Shown here in pieces: positions 46,291 through 59,220 of a DNA stretch of 64,000 bases (positions are counted from its first letter, which is position 1; each line of letters opens with the position of its first letter). This DNA comes from Lactuca virosa (taxonomy: Eukaryota; Streptophyta; Magnoliopsida; Asterales; Asteraceae). Both the position numbers and the translations under genes were made by a program. The notes below the pieces were generated by a model. It was not told the origin of the DNA. It did not search any database and worked only from the letters and a program-made list of their open reading frames with translations. The DNA lies in contig CAKMRJ010005523.1 in the NCBI GenBank assembly GCA_928212115.1, forward strand, positions 146,014,190 through 146,078,189, given 5' to 3'.

Positions 46291-46830
46291 CCCCTTTGAT
46301 GAATCACATGTGATTCTAACACTTAGTCCAAGTGTTTCCTAGTCCCTAAGGGTGTCTCCTTGCATGTTAGTTGCTTTTAAACACTAAATTCATGCCAATA
46401 TATGCAATATATGTCATTTAGGACTCGTTTGTGTCTCGGAACTTCATGCGTGGAACTTCTCATCCTTACACGCATATTCGATTGAATCACCCACATAAGG
46501 TGAGTTCATACCCCTATAATCAATCTTTTAACTGTTTTAAATGCTTTTAAGGGGGGGGGGGGAATACAAGTTGAACACAATGATAATTGTGTAAATGTTT
46601 TGCTATAAACATCATTTTAACAGATTGCTTATGTATTTATAAGTGATCAAAACATTTCGAAAACTCTTTTTAAGTTATGTTACTTTATAGTTTATAAAAC
46701 TCCGTTTTTAAAGTACAATAATAACTTAGTAGATAAATGAGTCTTTTCTTCAGGTCAGTATCAGTTCAAGTAAACATACTAGTAAACTATAATAGGTATA
46801 GTTTGGGGGTTCAGTTTACACTAGAACAGA

Positions 46831-47045
46831 GAGAACATACTATAAAGAGAAACAGGGAGGTAGATACAATACACGATAACATAGAGAACATACTATAAAG
46901 AGAAACAGGGAGGTAGATACAATACACGATAACATAGAGAACATATTATAAAGAGAAATAGGGAGGTAGATACAATACACGATAACATAGAGAACATACT
47001 ATAAAGAGAAACAGGCAGGAAGATACAATACACGATAACAGAAAG
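46831..47045. repeat. 53-bp tandem repeat, four units, in LTR III
   Basis: GAGAACATACTATAAAGAGA starts at 46831, 46884, 46937 and 46990 with few changes, and a partial fifth unit follows. Confidence 0.9.
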
Positions 47046-47426
47046 AACATACTATATACTATAACAGAAGAACAAATCATGATTAACTAAATTATACCAA
47101 TGATCACTAACTCATTGTTCTAAACAAAATGTGATAATAAACGTGGTATACAAGATCAAGATAACTTTAATGTGAGACTATTTCACGGCTTAACAATTCG
47201 TTTGCCGAAGTTGCGTTTTGTAACCAGAATCTCTTGCAGGGAGAGCGTATAGTATGGGTACAACCACATCACATTATGACCTTAATAAAACAAACTAGTT
47301 TTAAGGTAATCAATACTTCAGTATGTCAATTTAAAAGACATCTATGTACTTACATTTTTCCCATTACTTTCATATTGTGACATTTCCACTTGAAAGTTAA
47401 TGCAAACTATTTTTGCGTTAAGATAG

Positions 47427-47469
<43 letters not shown>

Positions 47470-48507
47470 GTATACACCAAGTAATCATAAGGAGTACCAG
47501 GTATGGGCCATGTCATAGTATACTAATTCAATACACCGTTTTCTAGTACAAAACATACTTTTCAAATAGAACATTTGTTAGACAAAACTAGAAACTTACC
47601 AGTAAAGGTTTAATCCATTTATTTAAACCAATATAACTTAAAGGACCTTAGGTGGTTAATTCTATAATACCTTAGTTTATACATCAGGGTTATATATAAT
47701 TAATATCCGATAGGTAGATGGATGTGTGCTTTCCGCCTTACTTCCCAGTCCTTGTTTGGTTGTGGGCTTAGGGCAGATTCACACAACTAACTATCTGTTC
47801 GATATTAGATTATATATAGCTAGTATAAACTAAGTGATTACAGAAGGAACTATTGTGGTTACCATTTTTACTAAAATAAATAGGGGTTTTCTTAAAGAAT
47901 CTTTTCATCAAATATAAAGGAACTATTACAGTTAACTCCATGAGTACCAAGTGAATAAGCCAGGGTTATATACTACGATGATCTAACAAATAATGGGATG
48001 TGTGCCTTCCGCCTCATTTCATGTTCCTTGTTTGGTTGTGGGCTTAGGGTAGATACACACAACCGATTGTTTGTTTGCTCTGGGTTTTATATAACTTGTA
48101 TCGATTTCGTACTCATAGAAAGGATTGTAGAGTCATTTTTACTTATCTTTCATCAAAGCAGGAAATATAGGATTTTCTAAAAGAACTTACAAATTAATTA
48201 CATCACTAAAATCTTATGAACTCACCAGCTTAAATGTTGATCTACTCTTTCAAAATAACATGTATTCTCAGGAGACCAGTTGACAGGTACGTGCATTGGG
48301 ATTTAGAAGATGGAGCATAATAGTTTCATGTCTTGTTTTGTTATTTACTTTGTAGTCTATGTTATGTGAACCACATACTTTGTAAACATTTCTTTCTAAT
48401 GAAATGGTTGTTTATTACTTTTATTACTATGATGCATGACTTGTGATACTAAACATGACGTCCTCCGCCCCCGAACGTTTCCGCCGTTCCGGTTTTGGGG
48501 TGTGACA

Positions 48508-48695
48508 GATTGGTATCAGAGCATTGTTTATAGTGAACTAAGTATATCAACCGATAAAAGATATACAACTATAAATACAATGGGGCCGAAGTGCTCTGGA
48601 TAATATTTTATTTTAAAAATATAACAATACCTTATAAAAGTATACATACATGCTTATACATATATACAAACTAGAACAAGTATCACAAGAAGAAC
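48508..48695 (+). mobile_element. PBS and start of the leader of Ty3 element III
   Basis: TGGTATCAGAGC at 48511-48522 follows the LTR by three bases. About 180 bases of leader follow, ending in AGAAC, the target duplication of element II. Confidence 0.85.
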
Positions 48696-50755
48696 TGTAA
48701 CGCCCCATTTCAGGTATGTGATTTAAATAAAGTAATTTTCATTTTTAAAGGGGTACTCGACGAGTCAGTAGCCCGACTCGTCGAGTAGAGACGGGATTTG
48801 CACGCGTTTTAAGTTGGCGACTCGACGAGTCCATATTCCCGGACTCGGCGAGTCTGCCAGTCTGGATGAAACCCTAATTTCAAGGGTTTGCACCCTATTT
48901 AAACATCTTATGTGCCCCAAGACCAGCCTCCCTCAACCCACAAAGAGTCCCATACGAAACCCTAGCCGTTCTTAAGCATTTTTGGAGCATTTTCTCACTT
49001 GTGAAGGTTTTAGTGCATCTTGGGGTTTTGGGGGAAGAGGAGAGAAGAGAAGTATTCAAGGGGAGCAAGTAGATCCGGAATTCTGATTGCATTTCAGTCC
49101 CCTTTGAGGTATCAAGCTCGAATCTTTGCTTATTATCAGTTAGATATCTTGAGAAGTTTGCTCTTGTTGATTTCGAGCCCTTTCTAGACTTTAAGGTCGA
49201 ATTAGGAGTTAATATGATGAATGGACTTCAGATCTAAGCTTTCCAGAGCCTCTTAAGCTCAAGGTTGCCACCTTTATTGAGCCAAGCTTCCATTCAAAGC
49301 TTAGATCTCTTCCTTTAGCTTGTTTTGGGCATTTGAGCTTCATATTAGCATGCATTCACGTAAAGTTAGAAACTTTACGTGAAAAACCAGCCCTAGGAGC
49401 CCAGATCTATGAATGGAATGCTCTGGATTCGAGCAGAATCGACTGTTTAATAATGACATGCATGGGACTCGGCGAGTCGTTCTTCAGACTCGACGAGTCG
49501 AGTCGCGAGTCCCCGATTTTTCCCTATTTGAGAGTTAAGGTGGAATCAGTGAGTAGGTAATGGACTCGGTGAGTTAAGGCTCAGATCGAGTAGTGGAGGG
49601 ACTCGACGAGTTGTTCATACAAGTCGGCGAGTCCATGACTGATCTCATTCATAGGATGAAGGAAGACTCGACGAGTTGTTCATACAACTCGGCGAGTCAG
49701 ATGAAGATGAACTAGATGTTAGTATTGAAGAAGAACTCGTCGAGCCTTTGCCAAACTCAACGAGTAGAAGCGGGTAGAGGATTAGAAAGGATGATAGGGA
49801 CTCGGCGAGTTGGCGGCCCAACTCGGCGAGTCCAGTCATCTGGAAGTTGACTTCGACCAGGATGTTGACTTTGACCAGGGGTAAGATAGTCATTTTTACC
49901 CTGAGAGTAGTTATCAGTATCTGATTTAGTGTTTATGGGATTTGTAGCCGGGGAGTTCCGGAGCAGCAGTCAGACAGTTTCAGATTTAGTATCTCAGCAG
50001 CCAGCATTACGAGGTGAGTTTCCTTCCAGTAGGAACGGGTCTACGGCCACAATGTCAACCCGTTTAGTTAGCAGTAGTTCTGGACTTCGGTCTGATGCAG
50101 TAGTTCATTGTGCTTGATGTCTTTGTGATTCAAGCATGTCTTTTGTGTTATGTGTTCCGGACTTCGGTCCGATGCAGTATGCAGTATATGTGTTTATGTC
50201 AGTAGTTATGATTATGCTATGCTATATTCAGTTAGTTCTGGACTTCGGTCCGATGCAGTTTCCGGACTTCGGTCCGATGCAGAGGGCAAGGCCATGGTTA
50301 GTTCCTGACATCGGTCCGATGCAGTTTCCGGATTTCGGTCCGATGCAGAGGGCAAGGCCCTGGTTAGTTCCGGACTTCGGTCCGATGCAGTTTTTGGACT
50401 TCGGTCCGATGCAGTGGGCAAGGCCCAGTAGTTGCTTTATATGTTATTGAATGGTATGTGGTAGTTTGGGGGAGCTCACTAAGCTTTGTGCTTACAGTTT
50501 CAGTTTTTGGGTTTCAGGTACTTCCGCTAGTAAGGGGAAGAGCTCGGGATGATGGCGTGGAACACACCACAGCTTCAGTTTATCCTGGGTGTTTTATTCA
50601 GATATTTTGATATGTTTGGACATCAGTTGATTTGATAAACTTACTATGACATTTTCAGACGCACGATTCATGGTTTTATCGTATGACATATTATATTGTG
50701 GGTTTTTAGTAATATTGAAACAAAAATTTTTGGGTTGTATTTTTGGGATGTTACA
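48696..50755 (+). mobile_element. 5' LTR of element II
   Basis: 2060 bp, TGTAACGCCCCA to GGGATGTTACA. TATTTAAA at 48896-48903. ACTCG-N-CGAGT palindromes at 48753-48860 and 49466-49835. UUCG hairpin units at 50079-50430 (at least six, several with changed stems). Confidence 0.95.
50079..50430 (+). repeat. Array of UUCG-tetraloop hairpin units, 5' LTR of element II
   Basis: Units start near 50079, 50156, 50236, 50261, 50303, 50327, 50369 and 50392. Most keep GGAC-TTCG-GTCC; some carry one changed stem base. Most are followed by GATGCAG. Confidence 0.85.
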
Positions 50756-51743
50756 AGTTGGTATCAGAGCCTTGGTTTGAGGGATTCAGCCACACTTTCG
50801 GGTATGACTGGACTCAAACTAAGGAAATAGTGAAGGATTTTCAAAAGAAAAATGTTTTCGAAAGAATTTTTGTAAAAGAAACTTAAAAAGAAAAGAGTTT
50901 TAAGAAAAGGAAAAGGGTGTGGTGCATGCGATCAGCCGAGCTCAAGTAAGTACTCCCCAAATTACCCATATAAGTTTATGTTATAATTATCAGTTTCAGT
51001 TTCAGTAGAACAACATGCTAGAATAGGACTAAGGATCTAGGAGGATGCCTTATGTGCCTGTTATATGTGTTTCAGCTTATTGCTAATTGCATGCTAGTAT
51101 TGAGTAGACAACAGTAGGATGGCCTGTTTAGGTTATGCCTGATAGTATGAGCTTAGCATTGTATGCTAGTACGGTTTCCCGTTATGAGGATAGAATTGCT
51201 TGAGTAGTTTCCTGTGTCCGAATGCTGCTTGCTTCGTGCTTTGTAGGACTCAGAGTGATGGGAGTTAGCCATTAGGTGAATACGTCACGTCACATGTGAT
51301 CAGGGTTGAATAATCTCAGAGTGCTGGATTTGGCTCTATTACGTAACTCTTGTCTGAGTCTAACCGTTGTAGGGACGAGTCTTTTACTTGAAGGATTATC
51401 TGAGCCTCGTCACATGTGATGGTATTCAGGTGATGGCTAACTGGCATTACAAGGAAGCCTTCAGCAGCTGAGGACTGGATTGGGTGGAGTCAGAGATTTC
51501 CCTAGGGCAAGCCTAGGATGAGAGTAGCAGAGATCAATAGCAGTAGAAGTGACTTGGTGGAGTCGAGGTATTACTTGAGGAAAGTACGGATAGATGTGGA
51601 AGGTAGTATGGGCCCGTACTACTGAAAGCAGAGGATCCGTACTTGAACCAAGGAAAGCTGAGATGAGACCAGGAAACTTGTAGTAGTAGCGATCCCTCGA
51701 GATATATCAGTGTTTCTGACGTTTGCCATGATGTGTTTTAAGA

Positions 51744-54700
51744 ATGGTGGTTTTACACCCTAGGCCAGCAGTCGGCAGTTCAGGAGCCGGCGAGGGATCA
51801 GGATCAGGCTCGGGGGCCAAGCATCTACATGAGCAGACCAGGGAGTTCCTCTCTTCAGAGGTTACTCGCACCATACTTGAGCAGACTCCTGTGATCTTCG
51901 GTTCGATCAAGGAGGGTATTTTAGAGCTGATGGACGAGAGGTTGAGCACCTTCCGTGCTGAGGTGGCGGCTATGATGGGGTCGCGCACACTCACCTTCAG
52001 GGAGTTACGGGCTTGTGGAGCTCCAGATTACCATGGGGCGCGGGATCCCATTGCGAGTACCAGGTGGTTGGCGGATGTCGCTAATGCATTCCAACACCAG
52101 CAGATGTCCCAAGGGGGACAGGGTCAGACTAGCATCCTGTCTTCTGAAGGACAGGGCACGAGATTGGTGGGAGGAGATCGGGCATGTTATCGGAGATGAC
52201 GCAGCTCTTGATGCGATGACCTGGGCTGATTTTTTCTACCAGGTTTAGAGCCGAGTTTGCACCGGTTATTGAGGTGCAACAGTTAGCCAGGGAGTTTTAG
52301 GATCTCACCCAGACTACAGAGACAGTGGCGGAGATTACCGCCAAGTTCAGGGAGAGGGCTCTTCTCGTTCCTCAGTACGCAGCTGATGAGGAAATGAAGA
52401 AGGCCCGTTATCATGAGATGTTGCGGAGTGATATCCGCCAGTTTGTGAGCCGGTCCAGCTGTAAAACGCTGGATGATATGATTGCGAGGGCTCGTGAGAG
52501 AGAGATAGATTTGGAGATGGAGAAGAAGAGGAAGCCGGAGGCGGTATCTGGCACAGGGAGTTCGGGCAAAAAGCCCAAGGTATCGGATCACAGATCTAGA
52601 GGACAGCAGAGCCACAGTCGGTGTGGCAAGTGTGGGAGATTGCACGATGGGGCGTGCAAGGCAGGTAGTGCCGGTTGCTATAAGTGCGGCCGGACCGGGC
52701 ATATGAGTAGAGATTGTACAGCTACTACCACCACCACCACATCAGCTGATCTGATTTACTTCCATTGCAATCAGAGAGGACATAAAAAGTCCCAGTGCCC
52801 GAGTTTAGCAGCAGCAGGGAAGGTGGCAACACCTGCCCCTGCTACTTTGAGGATTACAGACGACCGTCAGGGCCGGGGTGAGGCGCCAGTGGCGAAGAGT
52901 AGATCTTTTCAGATGACAGCAGAGGAGGCACGAGCGACTCCTGATGTGGTGACGGGTATGTTTTTTCCTCTTATCTCTTTATTTATATTGATTGTTTCTC
53001 ATGGTTATATGTTGTCATATAGGGTCGTTCTTAGTGAACGGCATTTCAGCTACAATATTGTTTGACTCGGGGGCTACTCGATCATTTGTTTCCCTTGCGC
53101 TTAGCAAGAGATTTAGCAGAGCTCCGGGGGAGCTGGATTGCCGACTAGAGGTTGAGATAGCTGATGACAGGACCGTCAGGGTCGCGAGAGTACATAGGGC
53201 GTGTTCGTTGCAGTTATTTGATGAGCAGTTCTCAGTGGACTTGGTTCCCATTCCCCTGTGAGGGAATAAGGTTATAGTGGGTATGGATTGGCTGAGCCCC
53301 AATGGGGCAGTGATTGATTGTGAGCTGCAGTTAGTGAGGGTTCGCACTCCCAGTGGGGGAGAGTTAGTGATTCAGGGTGAGAGGCCACAGCGCAGACCGA
53401 TTCTGTGCTCAGCAGCGAGAGCGAGGCGCTACATTCAGCAGGGTTGCGCAGGGTACGTCGCCTATGTCTTAGATGCCCGGGAGAAGGGTAAGGCGACAGT
53501 AGATCGCGTACCAGTAGTACGAGAGTATCCAGACGTATTCCCGGAGGAGTTACCTCGGATACCTTCGGAAAGATAGGTCGAGTTTCGGATTGACCTGGTT
53601 CCGGGTGCGGCTCCGATAGCCAAGGCACCATATCGACTTGCTCCTCCAGAGATGCAAGAGTTGTCTACGCAGCTGCAGGAGCTGCTAGACAAGGGTTTCA
53701 TCAGGCCAAGTAGTTCACCATGGGGAGCCCCGATCCTGTTCGTGAGGAAGAAGGATGGGTCACACCGTATGTGCATATATTACCGGGAGCTAAACATGGT
53801 AACGGTGAAGAGCTGTTACCCACTCCCGAGGATAGACGATTTGTTTGACCAGCTTCAGGGAGCATCTTGGTTCTCCAAGATTGATCTACGGTTAGGATAT
53901 CACCAGATGCGGGTCAGGGATGAGGATGTGCAGAAGACCGCTTTTAGGACCCGCTATGGTCATTATGAGTTTGTGGTGATGCCGTTCGGGCTCACCAACC
54001 CTCCAACCGCGTTCATGGATCTCATGAACCGCGTATGCAGACCGATGTTGGATCGGTCTGTGATAGTGTTCATTGATGACATCTTGGTTTATTCCAAGAC
54101 TCAGGAGCAACATGATGAGCACCTGAGAGAGGTGCTGGAGACGCTGAGGAGGGAGAGACTTTTCACAAAGTTCTCCAAGTGCGAGTTCTGGTTGCGAGAG
54201 GTGCAGTTCCTTGGACACCTCGTCAACCAGAAGGGTATACTAGTAGATCCGGCCAAGATAGAGGCCATGATGCAGTGGGAGGTCCCGAGGTCTACAACTG
54301 AGATTCGGAGCTTCCTAGGACTGGCAGGGTACTACAGGAGATTCATCCAGGATTTCTCCAAGATAGCAGTTCTGCTCACCCGACTGACCAAGAAGTCGGT
54401 GGTGTTTTGCTGGGGGCCTGAGCAGCAGGCGGCATTTGAGACCCTCAGACAGAGATTGTGCGAGGCGCCGATTGTTACCCTGCCAGAGGGAGTAGAGGAT
54501 TTTGTAGTCTACTGTGACGCTTCGATCACAGGTATGGGAGCGGTTTTGATGCAGTGAGGCCATGTGATAGCTTACGCCTCTAGACAGTTGAAGCCTCACG
54601 AGGCTAACTATCCGACACATGACTTAGAGTTGGGGGCAGTAGTGTTTGCTCTCAAGATTTGGCGACATTACCTCTATGGGGTCCGCTGTACCATTTACAT

Positions 54701-56362
54701 GGATCACAAGAGTTTGAGGTACCTCATGGATCAGCCGAATCTGAACATGAGGCAGCGCCGATGGTTAGATGTGGTAAAGGACTACGATTGTGAGATCCTT
54801 TATCATCCGGGCAAGGCCAACGTAGTGGCCGACGCCCTGAGCCGCAGGGCGGTAGCAGCCCCGATGAAGGATATTTGTCTGAGGATGACAGTGGTTACTC
54901 CATTATTGGAGCAGATCAGAGAGGCACAGGTTGAGGGCCTGAAGGAGGAAAGGCAGAAGTGTGAGAGGATTGTGGGCCGAGTACCTTCCTTTGAAGATGA
55001 CAGTCGAGGATTGTTGACCCTTCATGGGAGAGTATGGGTATCATACTGGGGCGGAGTACGGCAGGTGTTGATGGACGAGGCTCACAAGTCTCGGTTCTCC
55101 ATTCACCCAGGGGCGACGAAGATGTACAGAGATCTTCGACCCGACTATTGGTGGCCCTGCATGAAGCGGGACGTAGCTTGGTACGTGGAGAGATGCCTGA
55201 CCTGAAGGAAGGTCAAGGCGGAGCATCAGAGACCCCACGGCAAGATGCAGCCGTTAGACATTCCCGTGTGGAAATGGGAGGATATCACTATGGATTTCAT
55301 CACTAAGCTTCCCAGGACCGCACGTGGAGATGATTCGATTTGGGTCATAGTGGATCGCTGACCAGGAGCGCGCATTTCATACCGATTTAGGAGAGTATAT
55401 CGGCCGAGAAGCTAGCTGATATTTATGTGCGTGAGGTAGTGGCACAACATGGAGTGCCTGTCTCGGTGGTGTCAGACCGAGATGTCCGGTTTACTTCCAG
55501 ATTTTGGAAGCGGTTTCATGACGAGATGGGTACTTGTCTCCATTTCAGCACCGCTTTCCACCCTCAGACGGATGGACAGAGCGAGAGGACGATTCAGACT
55601 CTCGAGGACATGCTTCGGGCATGTGTACTAGATTTCGGTGGCAGTTGGGATACGTATCTTCCATTAGCGGAATTTTCGTATAACAACAGCTATCACTCCA
55701 GTATAGACCGACCTCCCTTCGAGATGCTCTACGGGAGGAAGTGCATGACCCTAATATGTTGGGGTGAGGTCGGTCAGCGAGTAATGGGGAGTACAGAGGT
55801 GGTACTCAAGACCGCAGAGTTGATCCAGCAGGTCCGTAGCAGACTGTAGACTGTGTAGAGTCGGCAGAAGAGTTACTCCGACAGGAGGCGTTCGGATTTG
55901 GAGTTTCAGGTGGGCGATATGGTCCTCCTGAGGGTATCACCCTAGAAGGGTGTTATCAGGTTCCGGAAGAGGGGCAAGTTGGGCCCCAGGTTCATTGGTC
56001 CGTTTAGGGTTTTGGCCCGGGTGGGTCGGTTTGCCTATCGGTTGGATCTTCCAGCAGAGCTTATCCAGATCCACAACACTTTCCATGTTTCTCAGTTGAG
56101 GAAGTGTTTGGCGGACGAGTCAGCAGTTGTACCCTTGGAGGATATTCAGGTTGATAGCAGCCTGAATTATATTGAGAGGCCCGTTGCGATCTTGGATCGG
56201 AAAATGAAGACCTTGAGGAACAAGGTAGTCCAGCTAGTGAAGGTGCAGTGGCAGCACCGGAAGGGTTCAGAATGGATGTGGGAGGCCGAGGAGGAAATGA
56301 GGGAGCATTACCCAGAGATATTTATAGATTCAGCAGCAGCAGACTTTGAGGACGAAGTCTGA
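51744..56362 (+). pseudogene. Degenerate gag-pol of Ty3 element II
   Basis: Same domain order as element I: gag, two zinc knuckles, protease (DSGA), RT (FIDD), RNase H, integrase and chromodomain-like tail. Frameshifts lie at about 52091 (+1), 52233 (+1, T run) and 55357 (-1). Stops: TAG 52298, TGA 53259, TAG 53574, TGA 54555, TGA 55203, TAG 55847, TAG 55856 and TAG 55943; at six of the eight the codon in element I is CAG or CGA, pointing to C-to-T change. The second zinc knuckle has lost its first Cys (TAC at 52757-52759). Unlike element I, the integrase retains the SDRD and QSER catalytic acids. It cannot encode a polyprotein. Confidence 0.92.
52956..53022 (+). other. Putative intron between gag and protease (element II)
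   Basis: 67 bp, GTATGT...CATATAG, at the same place as in element I. Because 67 is not a multiple of three, the gag and protease frames differ and only join (VTGSFLVNG) after removal. Confidence 0.78.
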
Positions 56363-56379
56363 GATAAGTGGGGGAGAGT

Positions 56380-57069
56380 TGTAACACCCCATTTCTGGTA
56401 TGTGATTTAAATAAAATAATTTTCATTTTTAAAGGGGTACTCGACGAGTCAGTAGCCCGAATCGTCAAGTAGAGACGGGATTTGCACGCGTTTTAAGTTG
56501 GCGACTCGACGAGTCCATATTCCCGGACTCGGCGAGTCTGCCAGTCTGGATGAAACCCTAATTTCAAGGATTTGCACCCTATTTAAACATCTTATATGCC
56601 CCAAGACCAGCCTCCCTCACCCACAAAGAGTCCCATACGAAACCCTAGCCGTTCTTAAGCATTTTTGGAGCATTTTCTCACTTGTGAAGGTTTTAGTGCA
56701 TCTTGGAGTTTTGGGGGAAGAGGAGAGAAGAGAAGTATTCAAGGGGAGCAAGTAGATCCGGACTTGTGGTTGCATTTCAGTCCCCTTTGAGGTATCAAGC
56801 TCGAATCTTTGCTTATTATCAATTAGATCTCTTGAGAAGTTTGTTCTTGTTGATTTCGAGCCCTTTCTAGACTTTACGGTCGAATTAAGAGTTAATATGA
56901 TGAATGGACTTCAGATATTTTGATATGTTTGGACATCAGTTGATTTGATAAACTTACTATGATATTTTCAGACGCACGATTCATGGTTTTATTGTATGAC
57001 ATATTATATTGTGGGTTTTTAGTAATATTGAAACAAAAATTTTTGGGGTTGTATTTTTGGGATGTTACA
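56380..57069 (+). mobile_element. Internally deleted 3' LTR of element II
   Basis: 690 bp. It is collinear with the 5' LTR to ATGGACTTCAGAT, then jumps to ATTTTGATATGTTTGG. The missing 1370 bp correspond to 49227-50596 of the 5' LTR, between two TTCAGAT words. The UUCG array and most palindromes are lost; TATTTAAA at 56580-56587 is kept. Confidence 0.95.
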
Positions 57070-57074
57070 AGAAC

Positions 57075-57444
57075 AGTGGATAGTAAATGCATATAAGTCG
57101 AAGTTTATCTGTTCCTTTTATCCTAAGAGGGTAAAAGCGATATCAGGGCCCCTTGATGATTTGATTTGACTTAAGTTCCGGGCCCGGTCAGGACTGAATT
57201 GATGTGTTCAATTAAGTTCTATGTCAAAAGAATCCGAGATCGAGAAACAAACTGCTGGATAGTAAGTATGACTATGTTCCATGTAATTGTCCGCACGATA
57301 TCAAGAATAGAGGATCATACGATCCCTTATCTAAAGGACAGGTTACTGATAAGATCAGAGTTCGACAGCGTCTTTGAGAGCTACGATTGCTAATCGGATA
57401 GTGCTTGCATTTGTAGTTACTAGACTTATCCAAGTGGGGGAGAC
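57075..57444 (+). mobile_element. Copia 3' untranslated internal region and polypurine tract
   Basis: Blocks CTGTTCCTTTTATCC, GCGATATCAGGGCCCC and GATCCCTTATC.AAAGGACAG are ones I associate with the 3' end of plant Copia elements. It ends CAAGTGGGGGAGAC, a typical Copia polypurine tract, directly before an LTR. No coding sequence remains. Confidence 0.75.
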
Positions 57445-58232
57445 TGTTGGATTAGTGTCTAAGCCCGTAACTATATTTGGTAAGTATTTGACCCGGTTGT
57501 GCATGGTCCTTTTGGGTTGCCTTCACCATAGCAACTTAAAAGGGTGATTTACGGAGAGAGAGAAGATATTATGGTTTATTAATATATTATGAGAATAATA
57601 TATTAAAGGAATAATCATATTATTTAATTAATATTAGTCATAAATTAATTGAGAATTAATTTGGTGACTAAAAGAGATTAATTGAATAAAGGGGTTTAAA
57701 CTGTCAAATGTGTGATAGTTGTATTTTGGGCTAGGGAAACCTTTATGGCTAAAGGGGTGGACGAAATTGTGGGTAGGAACCCATCTAGATTTCGTCCAAG
57801 GCCTTATTCCAGAAGGTTCCATGGGTTGCTTGGTGATTAAGTTGTCCATTAGGGTTTTGACTGAAACCCTAATTGCTCACAGTATAAATGGGACCCTCGG
57901 GATATGATTTTCGGCCACTTGTTCTCCTGGAAACCCTAGAGCCGAAAATCATAAGTCCTTACCCTCTCTCATATTGCCCTCTTGCCAATTGGTGTTTGTA
58001 AGCCATTAGAGGAGTGACACTTGTGACTCTAAGCTCCAAGAACAAGAAGATTCAAGCAAGCAACAAGAGGTAATCATCTAGGTCTGAGTTTCTTATGTCA
58101 AGTTCGAATTGTATACACTAGATCTAGGGTTTGAAAGACTTGAATAAATTGCATGTACAATAGATAAACCTAGATCCAAACATTACGTTTTGTATGTGCA
58201 CATAGGAAAGTTCTTATGGCTCAAACCCATCA
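57445..58232 (+). mobile_element. Copia LTR flanked by polypurine tract and PBS
   Basis: 788 bp, TGTTGGATTAG to ACCCATCA, followed by GTGGTATCAGAGCC. A polypurine tract on its left marks a 3' LTR; a PBS on its right marks a 5' LTR. It is related to, but clearly different from, the LTR at 59221. Confidence 0.88.
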
Positions 58233-58810
58233 GTGGTATCAGAGCCTTGATTGGTTTCTATTGTATTGATGCCTTGTTTATTTGTTCATGCTTTAAAAAT
58301 CGTTTTTTTCCTGCCCCCTAACTGACAGACTCGACGAGTCCCATTGTGGACACGACGAGTAGGAGGGACTCGGCGAGTCGGAGCGTCTGTCAGAGAGATT
58401 TTCGGGATTTCTTGCTGTTTTGCTTAAGGATACTTACCTAAATCGTTTTGGTTTAATAAAATCCGAATTTTATCACCTGTTTGACAATATCCTTAACAAA
58501 ACAATAGATAATTTACCAATTATTTAAATAATAAATTCCTTATTTGATAATGTTTGGTTATTTGAATTTATTTGGTGAATTATCTTATGAATAATCTTGA
58601 TTAGGTCAAATTTAGATAATCATTAAATTAATTGTTTAATTTAAAATTATTTGCTATTTGATCCTTTATGTTTTGAAAAGTTCAAAACTTGTCCTCAAGT
58701 TTTGAAATTTAAATTTTGTGATTAAAAGTTTTAATTTGAACTATTTAAATTTCAAACCTTAGAATTTTACAAGTTTTAAAATTCAACCTTATACTTTATA
58801 ATATTATAAG

Positions 58811-58858
<48 letters not shown>

Positions 58859-58859
58859 T

Positions 58860-58898
<39 letters not shown>

Positions 58899-59220
58899 AT
58901 GTGTGTGTATAACTTAAATGCTAGTCTTACCATTAGTAGGCCTCATTCACGAAGCCAATCTATAAGGGGGGTATAAGGTTATGGCCTATAAAATGACCGT
59001 TTAATGGGTGTCCACTCTCACCCACCGCTTCCTTGATTGGTGGAGGGTCGTTAGCCGAACGGGTAGGATAGGGCAACCATCTTCTCATTAATAAGTATAA
59101 TGAATTATAAAGGTAACTAAATGTTTTTACAAAATTCCCAATCTTAGTTACTTTAGGCAAAAGTGAATTTGATGCAATTCCATGAAATTACACTTTGTAA
59201 CCTTGCTAAGACGTTAATGG
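58233..59220 (+). mobile_element. Copia leader (truncated by a second Copia insertion)
   Basis: PBS at 58234-58246. Holds ACTCGACGAGT/ACTCGGCGAGT motifs at 58329-58380, a TA/GT microsatellite at about 58815-58910, and the shared leader block with TAAGGGGGGTATAAGG (58963). It stops at TTAATGG where another LTR begins. Confidence 0.85.

Larger units (their letters stand above)
45465..48507 (+). mobile_element. Large Ty3 LTR (family III), 3043 bp
   Basis: Starts TGTGACAACCCG and ends GGGGTGTGACA, directly followed by a PBS, so this is a 5' LTR. It contains the palindromes GTGTACGGCCGTACAC and relatives (45663-46290), a run of about 13 G at 46549, four 53-bp tandem repeats at 46831-47045, a TA run near 47430-47465 and a duplicated CCGCCT..TTGTTTGGTTGTGGG block (47735 and 48010). 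Its gag-pol is not present in the window; the internal region is interrupted by Ty3 element II and then Copia sequence. Confidence 0.85.
48696..57069 (+). mobile_element. Complete Ty3 LTR retrotransposon, element II (same family as element I)
   Basis: 8374 bp. AGAAC occurs at 48691-48695 and 57070-57074 on the two sides. 5' LTR 48696-50755, PBS at about 50759, leader, degenerate gag-pol 51744-56362, polypurine tract 56366-56379, and a shortened 3' LTR 56380-57069. Protein and LTR sequence are closely similar to element I throughout. Inserted at a junction between element III leader and Copia 3' sequence. Confidence 0.95.

Noticed and set aside
46302..46315. A single AATCACATGTGATT in LTR III, and CACATGTGAT words at about 51292 and 51411, as MULE regulatory spread
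   Set aside because: Isolated occurrences, too few to distinguish from chance.
47700..48180. Frame 47998-48180 and the duplicated Cys-rich block as a gene
   Set aside because: Located in the LTR; duplicated noncoding block with no domain.
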